Shown piece by piece: positions 1 through 9,347 of a stretch of 64,000 nt of DNA. The stretch is from Trichormus sp. M33_DOE_039 (lineage in GTDB: Bacteria; Cyanobacteriota; Cyanobacteriia; Cyanobacteriales; Nostocaceae): NCBI GenBank assembly GCA_015296085.1, contig DVDT01000100.1, positions 1-64,000 on the forward strand, read 5' to 3'. The notes below the pieces were generated by a model. It worked only from the letters and a program-made list of their open reading frames with translations, was not told where the DNA came from and searched no databases. The position numbers and the translations under genes are program-made. The first letter of the stretch is position 1. Each line of letters starts with the position of its first letter.

Positions 1-129
1 ATTAATCCCAGAGTCGTGAAAAAACCTGTATCAAAATTTCGTTCTAAAAAACCGCAACACAGAGGGACTGGACAACGAGTAGAAGCTCCGAAATTTCATA
101 TCACTAATCAGCTTTCTAGCCTTAACTGA
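1..129 (+). CDS. C-terminal end of a gene cut by the window edge, possibly a transposase
   Basis: An open frame enters from the left edge and stops with TGA at 127-129, leaving 42 residues that begin INPRVVKKPVSKF and are very basic. The pattern PRVVK followed by a K/R/H-rich tail resembles the end of IS4-type transposases common in Nostocales; this is recalled family resemblance, not an alignment. No inverted repeat could be assigned. It is followed by a strong hairpin at 189-231. It could equally be the basic tail of another protein. Confidence 0.45.
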   Translation: MNPRVVKKPVSKFRSKKPQHRGTGQRVEAPKFHITNQLSSLN

Positions 130-188
130 ACCGTATTGGTTGTTAATTCACAAAAATTTAGATCATTCAGGAATTCAACCCACAAACA

Positions 189-231
189 ACAGAAAGGGGA
201 TCTAGATTAGACAACTAGATCCCCTTTCTGT
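189..231. terminator. Perfect 17-bp stem-loop between convergent genes
   Basis: Bases 189-205 (ACAGAAAGGGGATCTAG) are exactly complementary to 215-231, with a 9-base loop. The hairpin lies between the end of the rightward partial gene (129) and the end of the leftward small gene (342). It is therefore placed to act as a terminator in both directions, although the U-tracts are weak. Confidence 0.6.
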
Positions 232-341
232 ATACCAGGATTGGAATTTTTTCTTCACATCAAGCGCACTGACAACAGATAACAGTATCAAAAGGTAAAA
301 CCCTCTTTTCTCCTGTCACCTGTAAACTGTCACCTGTAACT

Positions 342-521
342 TTAATAAGCCAATGTTTCTAAAGTTTCCCTTAAATATCGCTGCACCTGCTGTTCTAGAC
401 GCATTTCTTGCAGTTTAGTGTAGCTTTCTAGTTGCCAACGTTGGAAACCAGAACTAGCTGCGATCGCGTATTGGAGATTTTGCCAAATTTCTGGATCACT
501 ATAAGCTGTTATTTTAGCCAT
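342..521 (-). CDS. Small conserved-type hypothetical protein, 59 aa
   Basis: A 59-codon frame runs from ATG at 521 to TAA at 342. The protein starts MAKITAYSDPEIWQNLQYAI and ends YLRETLETLAY; it is soluble, predicted largely helical, and rich in Q, E, L and Y. It starts 6 bases after the stop of the upstream 203-residue membrane protein, so the two are probably co-transcribed. Codon use, including a HIP1-like GCGATCGC inside the frame, fits neighbouring genes. I recognise no domain and assign no function. Confidence 0.7.
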   Translation of the reverse strand: MAKITAYSDPEIWQNLQYAIAASSGFQRWQLESYTKLQEMRLEQQVQRYLRETLETLAY

Positions 522-527
522 ATTCCC

Positions 528-1139
528 TCATTCCTCAGTTTCAACTTTGACAGTCAACTGGGGCAAGATTTTATTAACCCGCACCCCTAAAATTGTGAAA
601 TCTTGGTTAATCTTCTCTAAAGGTAACGGTTCTATCGCAGCAAATTCTGTGTCATTTGTCACCAAAACTCTGGCGACACTGACTGGAATCTGAAGAAATA
701 AATTACTAGCTAAAAAGGTTAAGCCAGCCATTAACAATGCCAAACTCCGCCATTGGGGTAAAAAACTAGCTACATCCACCACCAGCGGCGTTGCTTGATA
801 TAGCTGCCATAACATCACAATCGATATCATTGCTGCCAGGAGTGCCAGCACCCGATTTAACTTTGTATTAATTAAACAGAGAATTTTTCTTTGCTGCTCA
901 GTCAGATTTTCTGGCTTGAGAGCTACACCCAAAATAGCGAATATATAAAAAGGTCGGCGTAATTGCATCCATAACAGGGGAATCACACCAACTACTGCTA
1001 CTAGCAACAGCTCGATCCATATGGGCAGTAACGGCTTACCTACGGATAAAAACAATAAACATAGCAGCAAAAAAATGGGCAGTATCGCCAAGCCAGCAAT
1101 ATGAATCCACAAAATTGGTTCAGAACGAAATGAGCGCAT
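528..1139 (-). CDS. Conserved cyanobacterial membrane protein (low-complexity tail type)
   Basis: 203 residues with about four hydrophobic segments (roughly 12-32, 40-58, 92-112 and 128-150) and a short, more polar C-terminal domain ending in an acidic VETEE. It resembles proteins annotated in cyanobacteria as low-complexity tail membrane protein, often found near infB. It lies downstream of infB on the same strand, but a 12-bp hairpin sits in the gap, so separate transcription is possible. The small gene at 342-521 follows after 6 bases. No catalytic motif is visible and the function is unknown. Confidence 0.75.
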   Translation of the reverse strand: MRSFRSEPILWIHIAGLAILPIFLLLCLLFLSVGKPLLPIWIELLLVAVVGVIPLLWMQLRRPFYIFAILGVALKPENLTEQQRKILCLINTKLNRVLALLAAMISIVMLWQLYQATPLVVDVASFLPQWRSLALLMAGLTFLASNLFLQIPVSVARVLVTNDTEFAAIEPLPLEKINQDFTILGVRVNKILPQLTVKVETEE

Positions 1140-1191
1140 AGTTACAGTCCAGGGTTTTGATTAGAGGCAGGGGGCGGGGAGCAGAGAGAAG

Positions 1192-1218
1192 TCAGAGCGG
1201 AGGTTTCCTCCGCTCTGA
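1192..1218. terminator. Perfect 12-bp hairpin downstream of infB
   Basis: TCAGAGCGGAGG at 1192-1203 is exactly complementary to 1207-1218 around a TTT loop, about 75 bases after the infB stop. It probably ends the rimP-nusA-ylxR-infB transcript. It sits in a G-rich short-repeat stretch (1165-1240), so it could instead be a dispersed palindromic repeat. Confidence 0.5.
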
Positions 1219-1293
1219 ACTTCGGAGGGACAGGGAGAATACTTCCCCGTTTCTCCCTGCTCTCTGCCCCTTTTCCTCTTCCTTGACTCAGCA

Positions 1294-4200
1294 CTATCTT
1301 GTTAATGTCAGAGTACGGCGTTTAGTTACCATCTGGTACGCGTCGATGATGTCACCTTCAGCCCAGTCATGGAACTTATCCATACCTACACCGCATTCAT
1401 ACCCGGCATTGACTTCCCGCGCGTCTTCTTTCATCCGCTTGAGGGAATCTAGTACGCCTTCGTAGATGACTTTACCGCCGCGACGTATCCGCACTTTGCA
1501 GTTACGGATGAGTTTGCCAGACTGCACATAGCAACCTGCGACAGCACCACGACCGACTGGGAAGACAGCACGGACTTCGGTTTGACCGAGGGATTCTTCT
1601 ACCAATTCTGGTTCTAACAGACCTTCTACAGCCCCTTGGATATCTTCCATGAGTTTGTAGATGATGTTGTATTCCCGAACATCTACACCAGCTTCATCAG
1701 CAGCTTGTCTTGCGCCACTGGCGTAAGTAGTGTTAAAGCCAATGATGACTGCACCACTTGCTGCGGCTAGGTCAATGTCAGTTTGGGTGATTTCTCCGGC
1801 TGTAGCCAATAGCATCCGAATTTGAACTTCGTTTTGGGGAATTTGTTTGAGCATTCCCACAATGGCTTCCACTGATCCCTGTACGTCAGCCTTGAGGATA
1901 AGGTTGAGTTCTTTCAACTCGCCTTCTTGGGCTTGTGCGGATAGGGTAGTAAGGGTGACACGTCCTTGTAGTAGACGAGATAAGCGTTGTTTGTCGGCAC
2001 GATCTGAGGCGATCGCTCTGGCTTCTTTTTCGTTCTCGAAGACATCGAATTCGTCTCCAGCGGCAGGGACATCACTTAAACCCAATACCTCTACAGCAAA
2101 GGATGGGGAAGCTATATCTACGCGTCTACCGCGATCATCAACCATTGCCCGGACTTTACCAAAGGCTGAACCAGCGACCAGCATATCTCCTACACGGAGA
2201 GTACCATTTTGAATCAGCAGGGTAGCAACTGCGCCTTTAGCTTTGTCTAAGTGCGCTTCAATTACAGTTCCCTTGGCGGCGCGATCTGGGTTGGCGGATA
2301 GTTCTCCGACTTCTGCAACCAACAGGATCATCTCTAGAAGAGTATCCAGGTTTTCACCCTTGATAGCACTTACAGGTACCATAATGGTTTCACCACCCCA
2401 TTCTTCTGGAGTGAGACCATACTGGGTCAGTTCTTGTTTGACGCGATCGGGTTGCGCTCCTTCTTTGTCAATTTTGTTGATAGCTACAACAATGGGTACT
2501 TCTGCCGCTTGAGCATGACTAATCGCTTCCACGGTTTGGGGACGTACACCGTCATCCGCAGCCACTACTAAGATTGCTATGTCTGTTACCCTTGCACCCC
2601 GCGCCCGCATTGCGGTGAAGGCTTCGTGACCAGGGGTATCTAAGAAGACGATCTGCTGTTTCTTGCCCTCATGTTCAATATCTACGTGGTACGCGCCAAT
2701 GTGCTGGGTGATCCCACCAGCTTCGCCAGCTGCCACTTTAGTTTTGCGAATTGAATCGAGTAGGGTTGTTTTACCGTGGTCTACGTGACCCATAATTGTC
2801 ACAACTGGTGGACGACGGATGAGATGTTCTAGATCACCCACGTCAATCATTTCTGTGACTTTACGGGCTTCTGCTTCTGGTTCGGCAGTTTCGATTTCTA
2901 CTTCTAGTTCTTTACTGACTAAGGTTATGGTCGGAATGTCTAGATTTTGGGTGATACTGACCGCCATACCTTTCATAAACAGGATTTTGACTATCTCTGT
3001 GTCAGCCACTACTAACGCGTCAGCTAGTTCTTGTACCGTCATCGGCCCTGTAACTACGACTTTGCTCGGACGTTCACGTTTAACCTCAACTTCTTGTTGA
3101 CGGCGATTTTGGTCACGAGAGCCGAACTTTTTAGTTCTGGTAGTTGGGACACTGCCTACACCTGTGCTAGATAACTGTGTAGCTCTAGCTGCTTTGGGTT
3201 TGGGAGGACGAGCGATCGAAAGACTGACCTGAACTGTGGCTGGTATTTCCAGTTTGTCATCATCCAGAAAATCATCATCTTCAAAATCATCTTCCAGGAT
3301 GGGCTTGACGCGTTTACCTTTAACAGCCGCCTTACCGGATTTTTCTTTGATTTCGTCAATGATCTCTTCTTCTTGCCACTTCTTGCCACCTTTAGCCAAT
3401 CGAGGCGGTGTGGGGCGTTTTAAGTCCAGCAAATCGGGTGCAGGTCTATCTTCAGAAGTTTCCATGCGACCTGATACCCCTGCCATTTGCTTGGGCGGTG
3501 TTGCCACTGGCATTGGTGCTGCCGCTTCGACTGGACGCGCTGGTCTAGGACGTTGCCCTTCACCTACTGGCGCGTTTGGTCGATTACCACGAGGTTCTGG
3601 TTTAGCAGGCGACGGAGCGGAGCGTGACTGTTTCGGGCCAGGAGCCTGAGATGCCTCTGTTTGTGTAGGTTTAGAGACTTTTGGCCTGGGTTGATCGCGA
3701 TCGTCTTCCGCTCGTCGTGGGCGTTCACGTTTGAGGATCGGTTTTTCTGATGCGCTTACTTGTTCAAGTGCATCTGACTTTTCTGCTACAGGTCTAGCTG
3801 GCGGTGCTGTTAGTTGTGGTTTTTGAGGTTTTTCCGGTTTGGGTCTGGATGGAACTACTTTTTCTGGCTTCTCAGCTGCGATTTGTTCAGGAGCCTGTGT
3901 TTTATGTGCTGGCTCTGTGAGTGGGGCTGCTGGTACTTGAGCGTTTTCAGATTGGTTCCGGGGAACAGGTCGAGTGGGAGCCGTCGGCTTCATGGGTGAG
4001 ACTTGTGTAGCAAAGGGCTTTGGTGGTGCGGGAGAGTTCACTTCAGATGGAGCAATTTGATAATTGCTAGTTACTGACGCTTCGGGAGCATTAGAAGTAT
4101 GATTTTTCAATATTTTGGGTTTGCGAATTTCCAAAATTTGTTGTTTGTGAGGTTGGGCAGGATGATTGCGCGCTCCTGCGGGTGATGAATTGGGTTTATG

Positions 4201-4410
4201 ACCGGATGTACTGAATTCTTTTTTGGGCGTTCCGTTCGTAGCTGCTAGTTTTTCAGCCGCTGCCCTAATGTTTTCTGCCTCTGTTTCTGAAATTGTACTG
4301 CTATGGCTTTTGACTGCGATGCTGAGCTGGTCGCAAATTGCTAATAGCTCTTTATTATCCAAATTCAATTCCTTTGATAATTCGTAGATTCTAACTTTGC
4401 CGTTGTTCAT
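1294..4410 (-). CDS. infB: Translation initiation factor IF-2
   Basis: 1038-residue GTPase that brings initiator fMet-tRNA to the 30S subunit and promotes subunit joining. The first 50 residues form an IF-2 N-terminal helical domain ([18 protein letters not shown]). A very long low-complexity linker rich in Pro, Lys, Ala and Glu follows (about 60-420), as is usual in cyanobacteria. The G domain starts near residue 535 with G1 [10 protein letters not shown]3 DTPGHEAF near 593 and G4 NKID near 643. Domains II to IV follow and the C-terminal domain ends TLTLTR. The ATG at 4410 has a purine-rich GGGGAAG upstream. It is the last core gene of the rimP-nusA-ylxR-infB cluster, separated from ylxR by about 490 bases. 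Confidence 0.98.
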   Translation of the reverse strand: MNNGKVRIYELSKELNLDNKELLAICDQLSIAVKSHSSTISETEAENIRAAAEKLAATNGTPKKEFSTSGHKPNSSPAGARNHPAQPHKQQILEIRKPKILKNHTSNAPEASVTSNYQIAPSEVNSPAPPKPFATQVSPMKPTAPTRPVPRNQSENAQVPAAPLTEPAHKTQAPEQIAAEKPEKVVPSRPKPEKPQKPQLTAPPARPVAEKSDALEQVSASEKPILKRERPRRAEDDRDQPRPKVSKPTQTEASQAPGPKQSRSAPSPAKPEPRGNRPNAPVGEGQRPRPARPVEAAAPMPVATPPKQMAGVSGRMETSEDRPAPDLLDLKRPTPPRLAKGGKKWQEEEIIDEIKEKSGKAAVKGKRVKPILEDDFEDDDFLDDDKLEIPATVQVSLSIARPPKPKAARATQLSSTGVGSVPTTRTKKFGSRDQNRRQQEVEVKRERPSKVVVTGPMTVQELADALVVADTEIVKILFMKGMAVSITQNLDIPTITLVSKELEVEIETAEPEAEARKVTEMIDVGDLEHLIRRPPVVTIMGHVDHGKTTLLDSIRKTKVAAGEAGGITQHIGAYHVDIEHEGKKQQIVFLDTPGHEAFTAMRARGARVTDIAILVVAADDGVRPQTVEAISHAQAAEVPIVVAINKIDKEGAQPDRVKQELTQYGLTPEEWGGETIMVPVSAIKGENLDTLLEMILLVAEVGELSANPDRAAKGTVIEAHLDKAKGAVATLLIQNGTLRVGDMLVAGSAFGKVRAMVDDRGRRVDIASPSFAVEVLGLSDVPAAGDEFDVFENEKEARAIASDRADKQRLSRLLQGRVTLTTLSAQAQEGELKELNLILKADVQGSVEAIVGMLKQIPQNEVQIRMLLATAGEITQTDIDLAAASGAVIIGFNTTYASGARQAADEAGVDVREYNIIYKLMEDIQGAVEGLLEPELVEESLGQTEVRAVFPVGRGAVAGCYVQSGKLIRNCKVRIRRGGKVIYEGVLDSLKRMKEDAREVNAGYECGVGMDKFHDWAEGDIIDAYQMVTKRRTLTLTR

Positions 4411-4428
4411 CCACTCTTCCCCTTTAAT

Positions 4429-4713
4429 TTACAGTTTTTTTGCGGATGGTTGCCTGGGAGTGTGACATCTCCATCCTTTGATTACTGTTTTTCGGTTGCT
4501 CTTGGTTTGTTTGCCAGTGCCTCCAATCAGGAAAGAGAGATGTGTCGGTTTAATTTTGGCATCTCCACCGGTTAGAGTGATTAACGCAAGACCATAAATT
4601 TTTCCTAAAGAAAATGTATTTATAGTTGCTGATGATGCCGAATTGCGCCTTGACGCTACCAGGTTGCCATTCGGTAGTTTTTTGTTTTGCTGGTTTTGAG
4701 TCTTCCACAACAC
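4429..4713 (-). CDS. Doubtful 94-aa frame between ylxR and infB
   Basis: The ylxR-infB gap (4411-4898) holds one sizeable same-strand frame, 94 codons from an ATG at 4713, ending 18 bases before infB. The product is basic, rich in K, N, S, T and G, with no recognisable domain or clear hydrophobic segment. Position and strand allow translation within the operon. The composition also fits a long AT-rich 5' untranslated region of infB. I list it because the gap is otherwise empty, but it may not be a gene. Confidence 0.25.
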   Translation of the reverse strand: MLWKTQNQQNKKLPNGNLVASRRNSASSATINTFSLGKIYGLALITLTGGDAKIKPTHLSFLIGGTGKQTKSNRKTVIKGWRCHTPRQPSAKKL

Positions 4714-4898
4714 ATTAAATAAAATTTGTTGGGAGTTCTGCTTTGCTCTTCTTTAAATTTGGGAGAGCCGTTTGCTAACTACACCCATTTACTATTTTGG
4801 CACTAAGCCCAACAATTGCAGAGGGTTATGTAATCGCGCGCATGTTTGGGCTTTTGGCATAATTCCCTGGGGATTACCGCCTACAGAGCAATTCAGAC

Positions 4899-5168
4899 CT
4901 AAATTTGTTTTTGGGGATTGTTTAGGGCTAGATGTTGCCACAATGTTTGGTACAGTGTTTCTGGTACTGATGCACGTAGCGATCGCCCTAGCTTATTTTT
5001 TTTTTGAGCCGCTTGCAAACAGCTCTGTTGTGGGCATATATAAGCTGAACGCCCCATGCCCTCATTTAATTGTACATTCCCCGAAGGAAAGACACGGACA
5101 ATCCGCCAAAAGTCTTCTTTTAAGCCTACTTTACGACAGCTAACACAACGCCGATAATTGGGTGTCAT
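4899..5168 (-). CDS. ylxR: YlxR-family (DUF448) RNA-binding protein
   Basis: 89 residues with the family signature: an RRCVSCRK motif at the start (Cys8, Cys11), GRSAYIC near residue 40, and a second Cys pair (Cys45, Cys50). YlxR proteins are small nucleoid- or RNA-associated proteins encoded between nusA and infB in most bacteria, exactly the position here (151 bases after nusA). The stop is followed by an unusually long spacer before infB. Identity is secure from motif and context; the precise role of YlxR is poorly known. Confidence 0.93.
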   Translation of the reverse strand: MTPNYRRCVSCRKVGLKEDFWRIVRVFPSGNVQLNEGMGRSAYICPQQSCLQAAQKKNKLGRSLRASVPETLYQTLWQHLALNNPQKQI

Positions 5169-5318
5169 CGGGATTCTGAAAATTTAACCGAAATGTTGTT
5201 GGTAGTAGTTAAAATTGGTTTGACTAATCTTTATTCATACAAAGTTGCCTGATTTATAAGTAATCATTAAGACTTGTACTGAAGTCAATCCTACCAGAAC
5301 TTCATTTCAGGTGGTAAA

Positions 5319-6605
5319 TCATTCTTCATCGTTGGTGTCAAACGCTTCATCTTCTAAATCTTCTAGTTCTTCTATTTGGTTTTCTTCATCCTCCAGTTCT
5401 TCTAAATCAATGTCATCTTCCTCTGGTGTATATTGAGCGCGAGCAGCAGTAAATTTGGCATCTTCTGCTGCATGATCATATTTGGCTTTGTCCTTAATGT
5501 CGATTTTCCAGCCAGTTAACCGAGCTGCTAAACGGACGTTCTGCCCTTCCTTGCCAATTGCCAAACTCAGTTGATCTTCAGCTACTAGTACGTGAGTTTG
5601 CCGAGTTTCAGTGTCCATGAGGCGTACTTCGTCAACTCGTGCTGGACTCAAAGCATTAGCAATATATGTGGCTGGGTCTGGAGACCACCGAATTACGTCT
5701 ATTTTTTCGCCGCGTAATTCATTCACTACTACCTGAATTCGTGATCCCCTAGCACCTATACAAGCACCCACTGGGTCTACATCCCGATCAAGAGTATCTA
5801 CAGCTATTTTAGTTCTTGGCCCTACATATCGAGAGGGAGGATTGGCTTCCCTAGCTACAGCAACAATCCGCACTACTTCATCTTCAATTTCTGGGACTTC
5901 ATTAGCGAATAAATAAACTACTAGCCCAGCATCGGCACGAGATACAAGCAATTGCGGCCCACGTTGCTGTCCTTGTGAGACTTTTTTGAGGTACACCTTA
6001 AATGTAGCATTGGCACGATAGTTATCGTTGGGTAATTGCTCCCGCTTTGGTAGTTCGGCTTCTACCTCTGGTTGTCCAAAGGTGCTACTAACTGCCAAAA
6101 TCACCGATTGCCGCTCAAAGCGCAAAACTCTGGCTTGCAGTACAGTGCTTTCTAAATCTTGGAATTCTTCTTGCACCATTTGACGCTGTTGATCCCGGAG
6201 TTTTTGGGCTAGCACTTGCTTTGTTTGCATAGCTGCCATGCGTCCAAATTCTCCTTGATCTGGGGTGACATCCAAAACTACGGAGTCTCCCAACTGAGCT
6301 TCTGGTGCTACTTGCTGCACTTCATCTAAGGATATTTGATGGTCGGAGTTATTGACTTCTTCCACAATAGTTTTTGTAGAAAGTACACGAAAACCTTCCC
6401 CATCAATATCTAATTCAACTTCAAAATTATCAAAGTAATCTTCATCAAACTGCTTGCGTTCTAAGTTTTGAGCGCGGCGGTAGCGTTCGTAACCTTTGAT
6501 TAGTGCCTCTCTAATAGCTGATTGCACTGCCAGACGAGGCAAATTCCGCTCACGACTAATACTTTCTATTAAATCTTTCAATCCTGGTAAACTAACCATT
6601 GACAT
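5319..6605 (-). CDS. nusA: Transcription termination/antitermination factor NusA
   Basis: RNA-polymerase-binding elongation factor that modulates pausing and termination. An N-terminal polymerase-binding domain occupies about 1-125 and an S1 domain follows. Two KH domains are marked by GACIGARGSRIQ near residue 280 and AIGKEGQNVRLAA near 355. A strongly acidic tail (about 385-428) replaces the AR repeats of enteric NusA. The frame can be opened upstream at a TTG (6611), but AAAGGAG lies 7 bases before the ATG at 6605, giving MSMVSLPGL and 428 residues. Second gene of the rimP operon. Confidence 0.97.
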   Translation of the reverse strand: MSMVSLPGLKDLIESISRERNLPRLAVQSAIREALIKGYERYRRAQNLERKQFDEDYFDNFEVELDIDGEGFRVLSTKTIVEEVNNSDHQISLDEVQQVAPEAQLGDSVVLDVTPDQGEFGRMAAMQTKQVLAQKLRDQQRQMVQEEFQDLESTVLQARVLRFERQSVILAVSSTFGQPEVEAELPKREQLPNDNYRANATFKVYLKKVSQGQQRGPQLLVSRADAGLVVYLFANEVPEIEDEVVRIVAVAREANPPSRYVGPRTKIAVDTLDRDVDPVGACIGARGSRIQVVVNELRGEKIDVIRWSPDPATYIANALSPARVDEVRLMDTETRQTHVLVAEDQLSLAIGKEGQNVRLAARLTGWKIDIKDKAKYDHAAEDAKFTAARAQYTPEEDDIDLEELEDEENQIEELEDLEDEAFDTNDEE

Positions 6606-6611
6606 AAGCAA

Positions 6612-6855
6612 TCTCCTTTAAAAATGAGGTACTGGGGATCGGGGACTGGGGGCGGGGACTGGAAAAGAATAAAAATTACGCATTAAGAAATTTGGATTAG
6701 AGCAAAGTTTTACTCTAGCCCTAGCTTTCAGCCTTTAAGTACTCAACCCTAGTACTCAGTCCCTAGTTGCTCAATTTAGGATTTCGGATTGAATTTAATC
6801 TAAAAACCCCAAATCTAAAATCTAAAATTCCTAGTACTCAGTACCCAGCCCCTAG
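6612..6855. repeat. Short tandem repeats between rimP and nusA
   Basis: The spacer contains degenerate tandem copies of GGGGACT-like units at about 6629-6662. Further right (about 6735-6853) there are repeated CCCTAGTACTCAGT-like and AAATCTAAAAT units. These are the short tandemly repeated sequences typical of heterocystous cyanobacteria. No gene is visible in the 244 bases. Confidence 0.7.
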
Positions 6856-7317
6856 TTATCGTTGCTCATCTAGCTGTACCCTGGTAATTAGGGAGCGGGG
6901 AATTTCCATGACACGACCTTTTTGATTTAAGTAAACGGTTGTCTCATCGCGGCGGATCAGTTGACCGTTCCATTCTTGTTGTCCTTCGTAGGATGGAGAA
7001 GTGGAGACAATCACAGGAAATCCTTTAAATGAGATAAATTCCCTGTCAGTTACTAATTGCCTTGAAATACCAGGACTAGAAACTTCCAAAACATAGGCAT
7101 CTGGAATTATCTCTGCTACATCTAAGGCTGCTTCTAGCGCACGGCTCATTTTCTCACAATCATCCAAGCCAGTATCTTGCAAGGGATTGCGGATATCTAC
7201 CCGCAAGACTGGTGGACGTTGGTTAGTGTGAAAAACTATGCCAACGACTTCCAATCCCAGTTGTTCTGCTACTGGTATTGCTAAATCTGTAATTTGTGGA
7301 ACTAGAGGATGAACCAT
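6856..7317 (-). CDS. rimP: Ribosome maturation factor RimP
   Basis: About 153 residues with the RimP two-domain layout: an N-terminal alpha-beta domain ([14 protein letters not shown], then a VLRVDIRNP strand), the conserved segment [14 protein letters not shown] near residue 85, and a C-terminal SH3-like barrel. RimP is needed for 30S subunit maturation. The open frame extends to a TTG at 7329, but the ATG at 7317 (MVHPLVPQI) matches the usual family start. It is the first gene of the nusA operon, immediately downstream of a terminator-like hairpin (7331-7355) that ends only 13 bases before this ATG. Confidence 0.95.
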   Translation of the reverse strand: MVHPLVPQITDLAIPVAEQLGLEVVGIVFHTNQRPPVLRVDIRNPLQDTGLDDCEKMSRALEAALDVAEIIPDAYVLEVSSPGISRQLVTDREFISFKGFPVIVSTSPSYEGQQEWNGQLIRRDETTVYLNQKGRVMEIPRSLITRVQLDEQR

Positions 7318-7330
7318 GTGCGAAACCAAT

Positions 7331-7355
7331 AAAAAAAGTGGGCATCAACCCACTT
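7331..7355 (-). terminator. Terminator-like attenuator directly before rimP
   Basis: On the minus strand a 7-bp perfect stem AAGTGGG/CCCACTT with a 6-base loop is followed at once by seven U residues, the full form of an intrinsic terminator. It lies only 13 bases before the rimP ATG, inside the leader of the rimP-nusA operon. It is therefore better read as an attenuator than as the end of another gene, since no minus-strand gene ends here. Confidence 0.75.
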
Positions 7356-7390
7356 CCTGCGATAGAGATATCTTCCAAGAAGTCTTGTGG

Positions 7391-7408
7391 CGAACCAATA
7401 CTGGTTCG
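7391..7408 (-). promoter_or_regulatory. Second leader hairpin upstream of the rimP attenuator
   Basis: CGAACCA at 7391-7397 is exactly complementary to TGGTTCG at 7402-7408 with a 4-base loop. It lies 35 bases upstream of the terminator-like stem, in the same leader. A regulated leader would need such an upstream element; whether the two structures are mutually exclusive cannot be shown by eye. Confidence 0.5.
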
Positions 7409-7444
7409 TCTCTAATCTGAGTGTAGCGCATTTCTCTGATAGTC

Positions 7445-7473
7445 AATAGTTAATAGTTAATAGTTAATAGTTA
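7445..7473. repeat. Tandem TAATAGTT repeat
   Basis: Three to four consecutive copies of an 8-base TAATAGTT-like unit, followed by a G-rich stretch. A typical intergenic short tandem repeat. Confidence 0.7.
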
Positions 7474-7578
7474 TTGGGGATGGGGGATTGGGGAGACAGT
7501 GCAATCTTATCTCCGAGAGGAGCGACTGCCGTCACTGGGTATTGATTTTTCTTCCCATGCCTCTCCACACCCCATTCC

Positions 7579-9027
7579 CTATCCTTTATACCTAATCTCT
7601 GGAAGAGAACCTTGTTTAACTACTGGATGGATGGGTGGTTGGGTTTTGAGTTTTCTGGTTTGCTCTAAGATTTGGTCGATGTCTTCTTGGGATAAACGCT
7701 GGACGTAGTTGAGTTTAACTTCTTCTAGAAAGTCTACAAGTAGGCTTTGAATTTGGGAAATGACTTGTTTTTGTTGTATTTCAGTGCCTAAAGCTTGGCT
7801 GAAACTTTCTACAAGCTGATTAGTAAGTTTTGCACCTACGGGATCTTCTACAGCATTCACTACTGCTTTGTAGAGATTGGTGGTCAGTTGAGTTGCTAAT
7901 TGTTCGCTAAATTGAGTTTGTATCTTTGCAACTCCAGGCAGAATTTGCAAGTTACGAGATAGGGGAGCTTGTTGTAACACATTTTCAATATTGTGAACTA
8001 AAAGTGCGTTGAGTTCTGGTTGAATTTTAGGTAGTACTTGATAGACAATTGTTTGCACTAAAAGACCTGCGATCGCTTCTATTTCATTTATGTTATTGAT
8101 ATCTATGTAAGGTCGTAAATTATCTTTCTGTAATAGCCATCTGACAATCTCACCCTGTTGAATGGATATCTGCATTTGGTTGATGACTCGAATCACTACA
8201 ACTTCTGTAATTTCTTCGGCGAAATTAGCAACCAATGTTTGGTGTAATTGTCTATTTAATGGTTTGATATTTACTATTTCTGCTTGGTCTAAACGTATAG
8301 TTACAGGAATGATGCGTAACCAACGCCAAAAGGGTATCAAGAGGAATAAATCATACCATCGCCATAATATAGCGTTAAACCAACTAAAGGTAGGATGACG
8401 ACGTTTGATATAAAATATCCTGCTCAAAAATTCTAAGGCAAATAATAAAATAAATGGCAAATCAACCAACCAAAACATATCAACAAATTCACCACTTTCA
8501 TCAATTTGACGATAGTAGTTGGTTGCAATTAAAGGTCGAATTTGTTGATTGAAAAATGTGATTTCTTTCTGCCAGCCGTTTTGGGACAAATATGGTTGAC
8601 TCCAAAAGGTGGCAAATGACTGTTTTGCTGATTCTTCATTGATGCGATCGCGAATACGATTCTTGAGTTTTTCTAAATTTCCACTCTTGTTAGCACCAGC
8701 AAACGGATTAGTATCAATCATCTCGCTACTTAAGCGGCTCAGTTCCTCTAATTTGGCTTTCACTGCTGGTGATGCTAACCCTATCTGGCTAACTTGTGTT
8801 TCTAGTTCGTTGACTGTTTCTAAATATTTTTCAGTTTCCCTGTGAGATGCAATACCTTTAATTTGGTCATAAATGCGAGTAATCTGCGGAACCTTCTGTA
8901 AATAGAAAGCACGCCAAGGTACATAACTCAAATCGAACAAAACTAAGCATAGATTGAGTGTGGCAATAGTTGCCATCAGTCTTTCAAAATATAAGTTTGG
9001 CTTTTTAGATGTTTTTGGATTAACCAT
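7579..9027 (-). CDS. Conserved cyanobacterial membrane protein of unknown function
   Basis: 482 residues. A first hydrophobic segment lies near 17-38. A long helical, charged extracytoplasmic or cytoplasmic stretch follows (about 45-180). Two or three more hydrophobic segments lie at about 185-250, the last containing an arginine-spaced WLRIIPVTIRL that superficially recalls a voltage-sensor helix. The remaining 230 residues are helical and rich in Q, L and I, suggesting an oligomerising or coiled-coil region. No pore or catalytic motif is seen. It stands alone between repeat-rich spacers. An ion-channel relative is possible but unproven. Confidence 0.75.
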   Translation of the reverse strand: MVNPKTSKKPNLYFERLMATIATLNLCLVLFDLSYVPWRAFYLQKVPQITRIYDQIKGIASHRETEKYLETVNELETQVSQIGLASPAVKAKLEELSRLSSEMIDTNPFAGANKSGNLEKLKNRIRDRINEESAKQSFATFWSQPYLSQNGWQKEITFFNQQIRPLIATNYYRQIDESGEFVDMFWLVDLPFILLFALEFLSRIFYIKRRHPTFSWFNAILWRWYDLFLLIPFWRWLRIIPVTIRLDQAEIVNIKPLNRQLHQTLVANFAEEITEVVVIRVINQMQISIQQGEIVRWLLQKDNLRPYIDINNINEIEAIAGLLVQTIVYQVLPKIQPELNALLVHNIENVLQQAPLSRNLQILPGVAKIQTQFSEQLATQLTTNLYKAVVNAVEDPVGAKLTNQLVESFSQALGTEIQQKQVISQIQSLLVDFLEEVKLNYVQRLSQEDIDQILEQTRKLKTQPPIHPVVKQGSLPEIRYKG

Positions 9028-9347
9028 TTTTGGTTGTAAATTATACAGTTATTTCAACGAAATTTTAACTTAACCGGATTCTAGGTAGGTAATAGGGTAT
9101 GGGGAATAAGTAATTACTGAAAATAACTTGGTGGACATCATTCAACACTAAATACTAATGCTCATACCTCAGATAGAAACATTTTTTTACCTTCTGTCTG
9201 CTACCTTTCCTGATATGTCTATTAAGTTTTGTCAATGTAATGTATATAAATAAAAAATTATGGATGATTAAAAAATAATCTAAAGAAATATAATATTTTC
9301 TGTTAACGTTTATAATGCTGCTGACTTAATTTAAAGGATTGTGAAAT
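9028..9347 (+). promoter_or_regulatory. Divergent intergenic region with a candidate -10 box
   Basis: This 320-base AT-rich gap separates two divergent genes. A perfect TATAAT lies at 9311-9316, about 30 bases before the rightward ATG at 9348. No good -35 box is seen 16-18 bases upstream, so an activator-dependent promoter is possible. No coding frame is supported here. Confidence 0.4.

Noticed and set aside
1157-1465. Rightward frame over the end of infB and the G-rich repeat
   Set aside because: Antisense to infB codons and the hairpin repeat; composition is not protein-like.
4772-5143. Rightward 123-codon frame
   Set aside because: Lies antisense to the clearly real ylxR.
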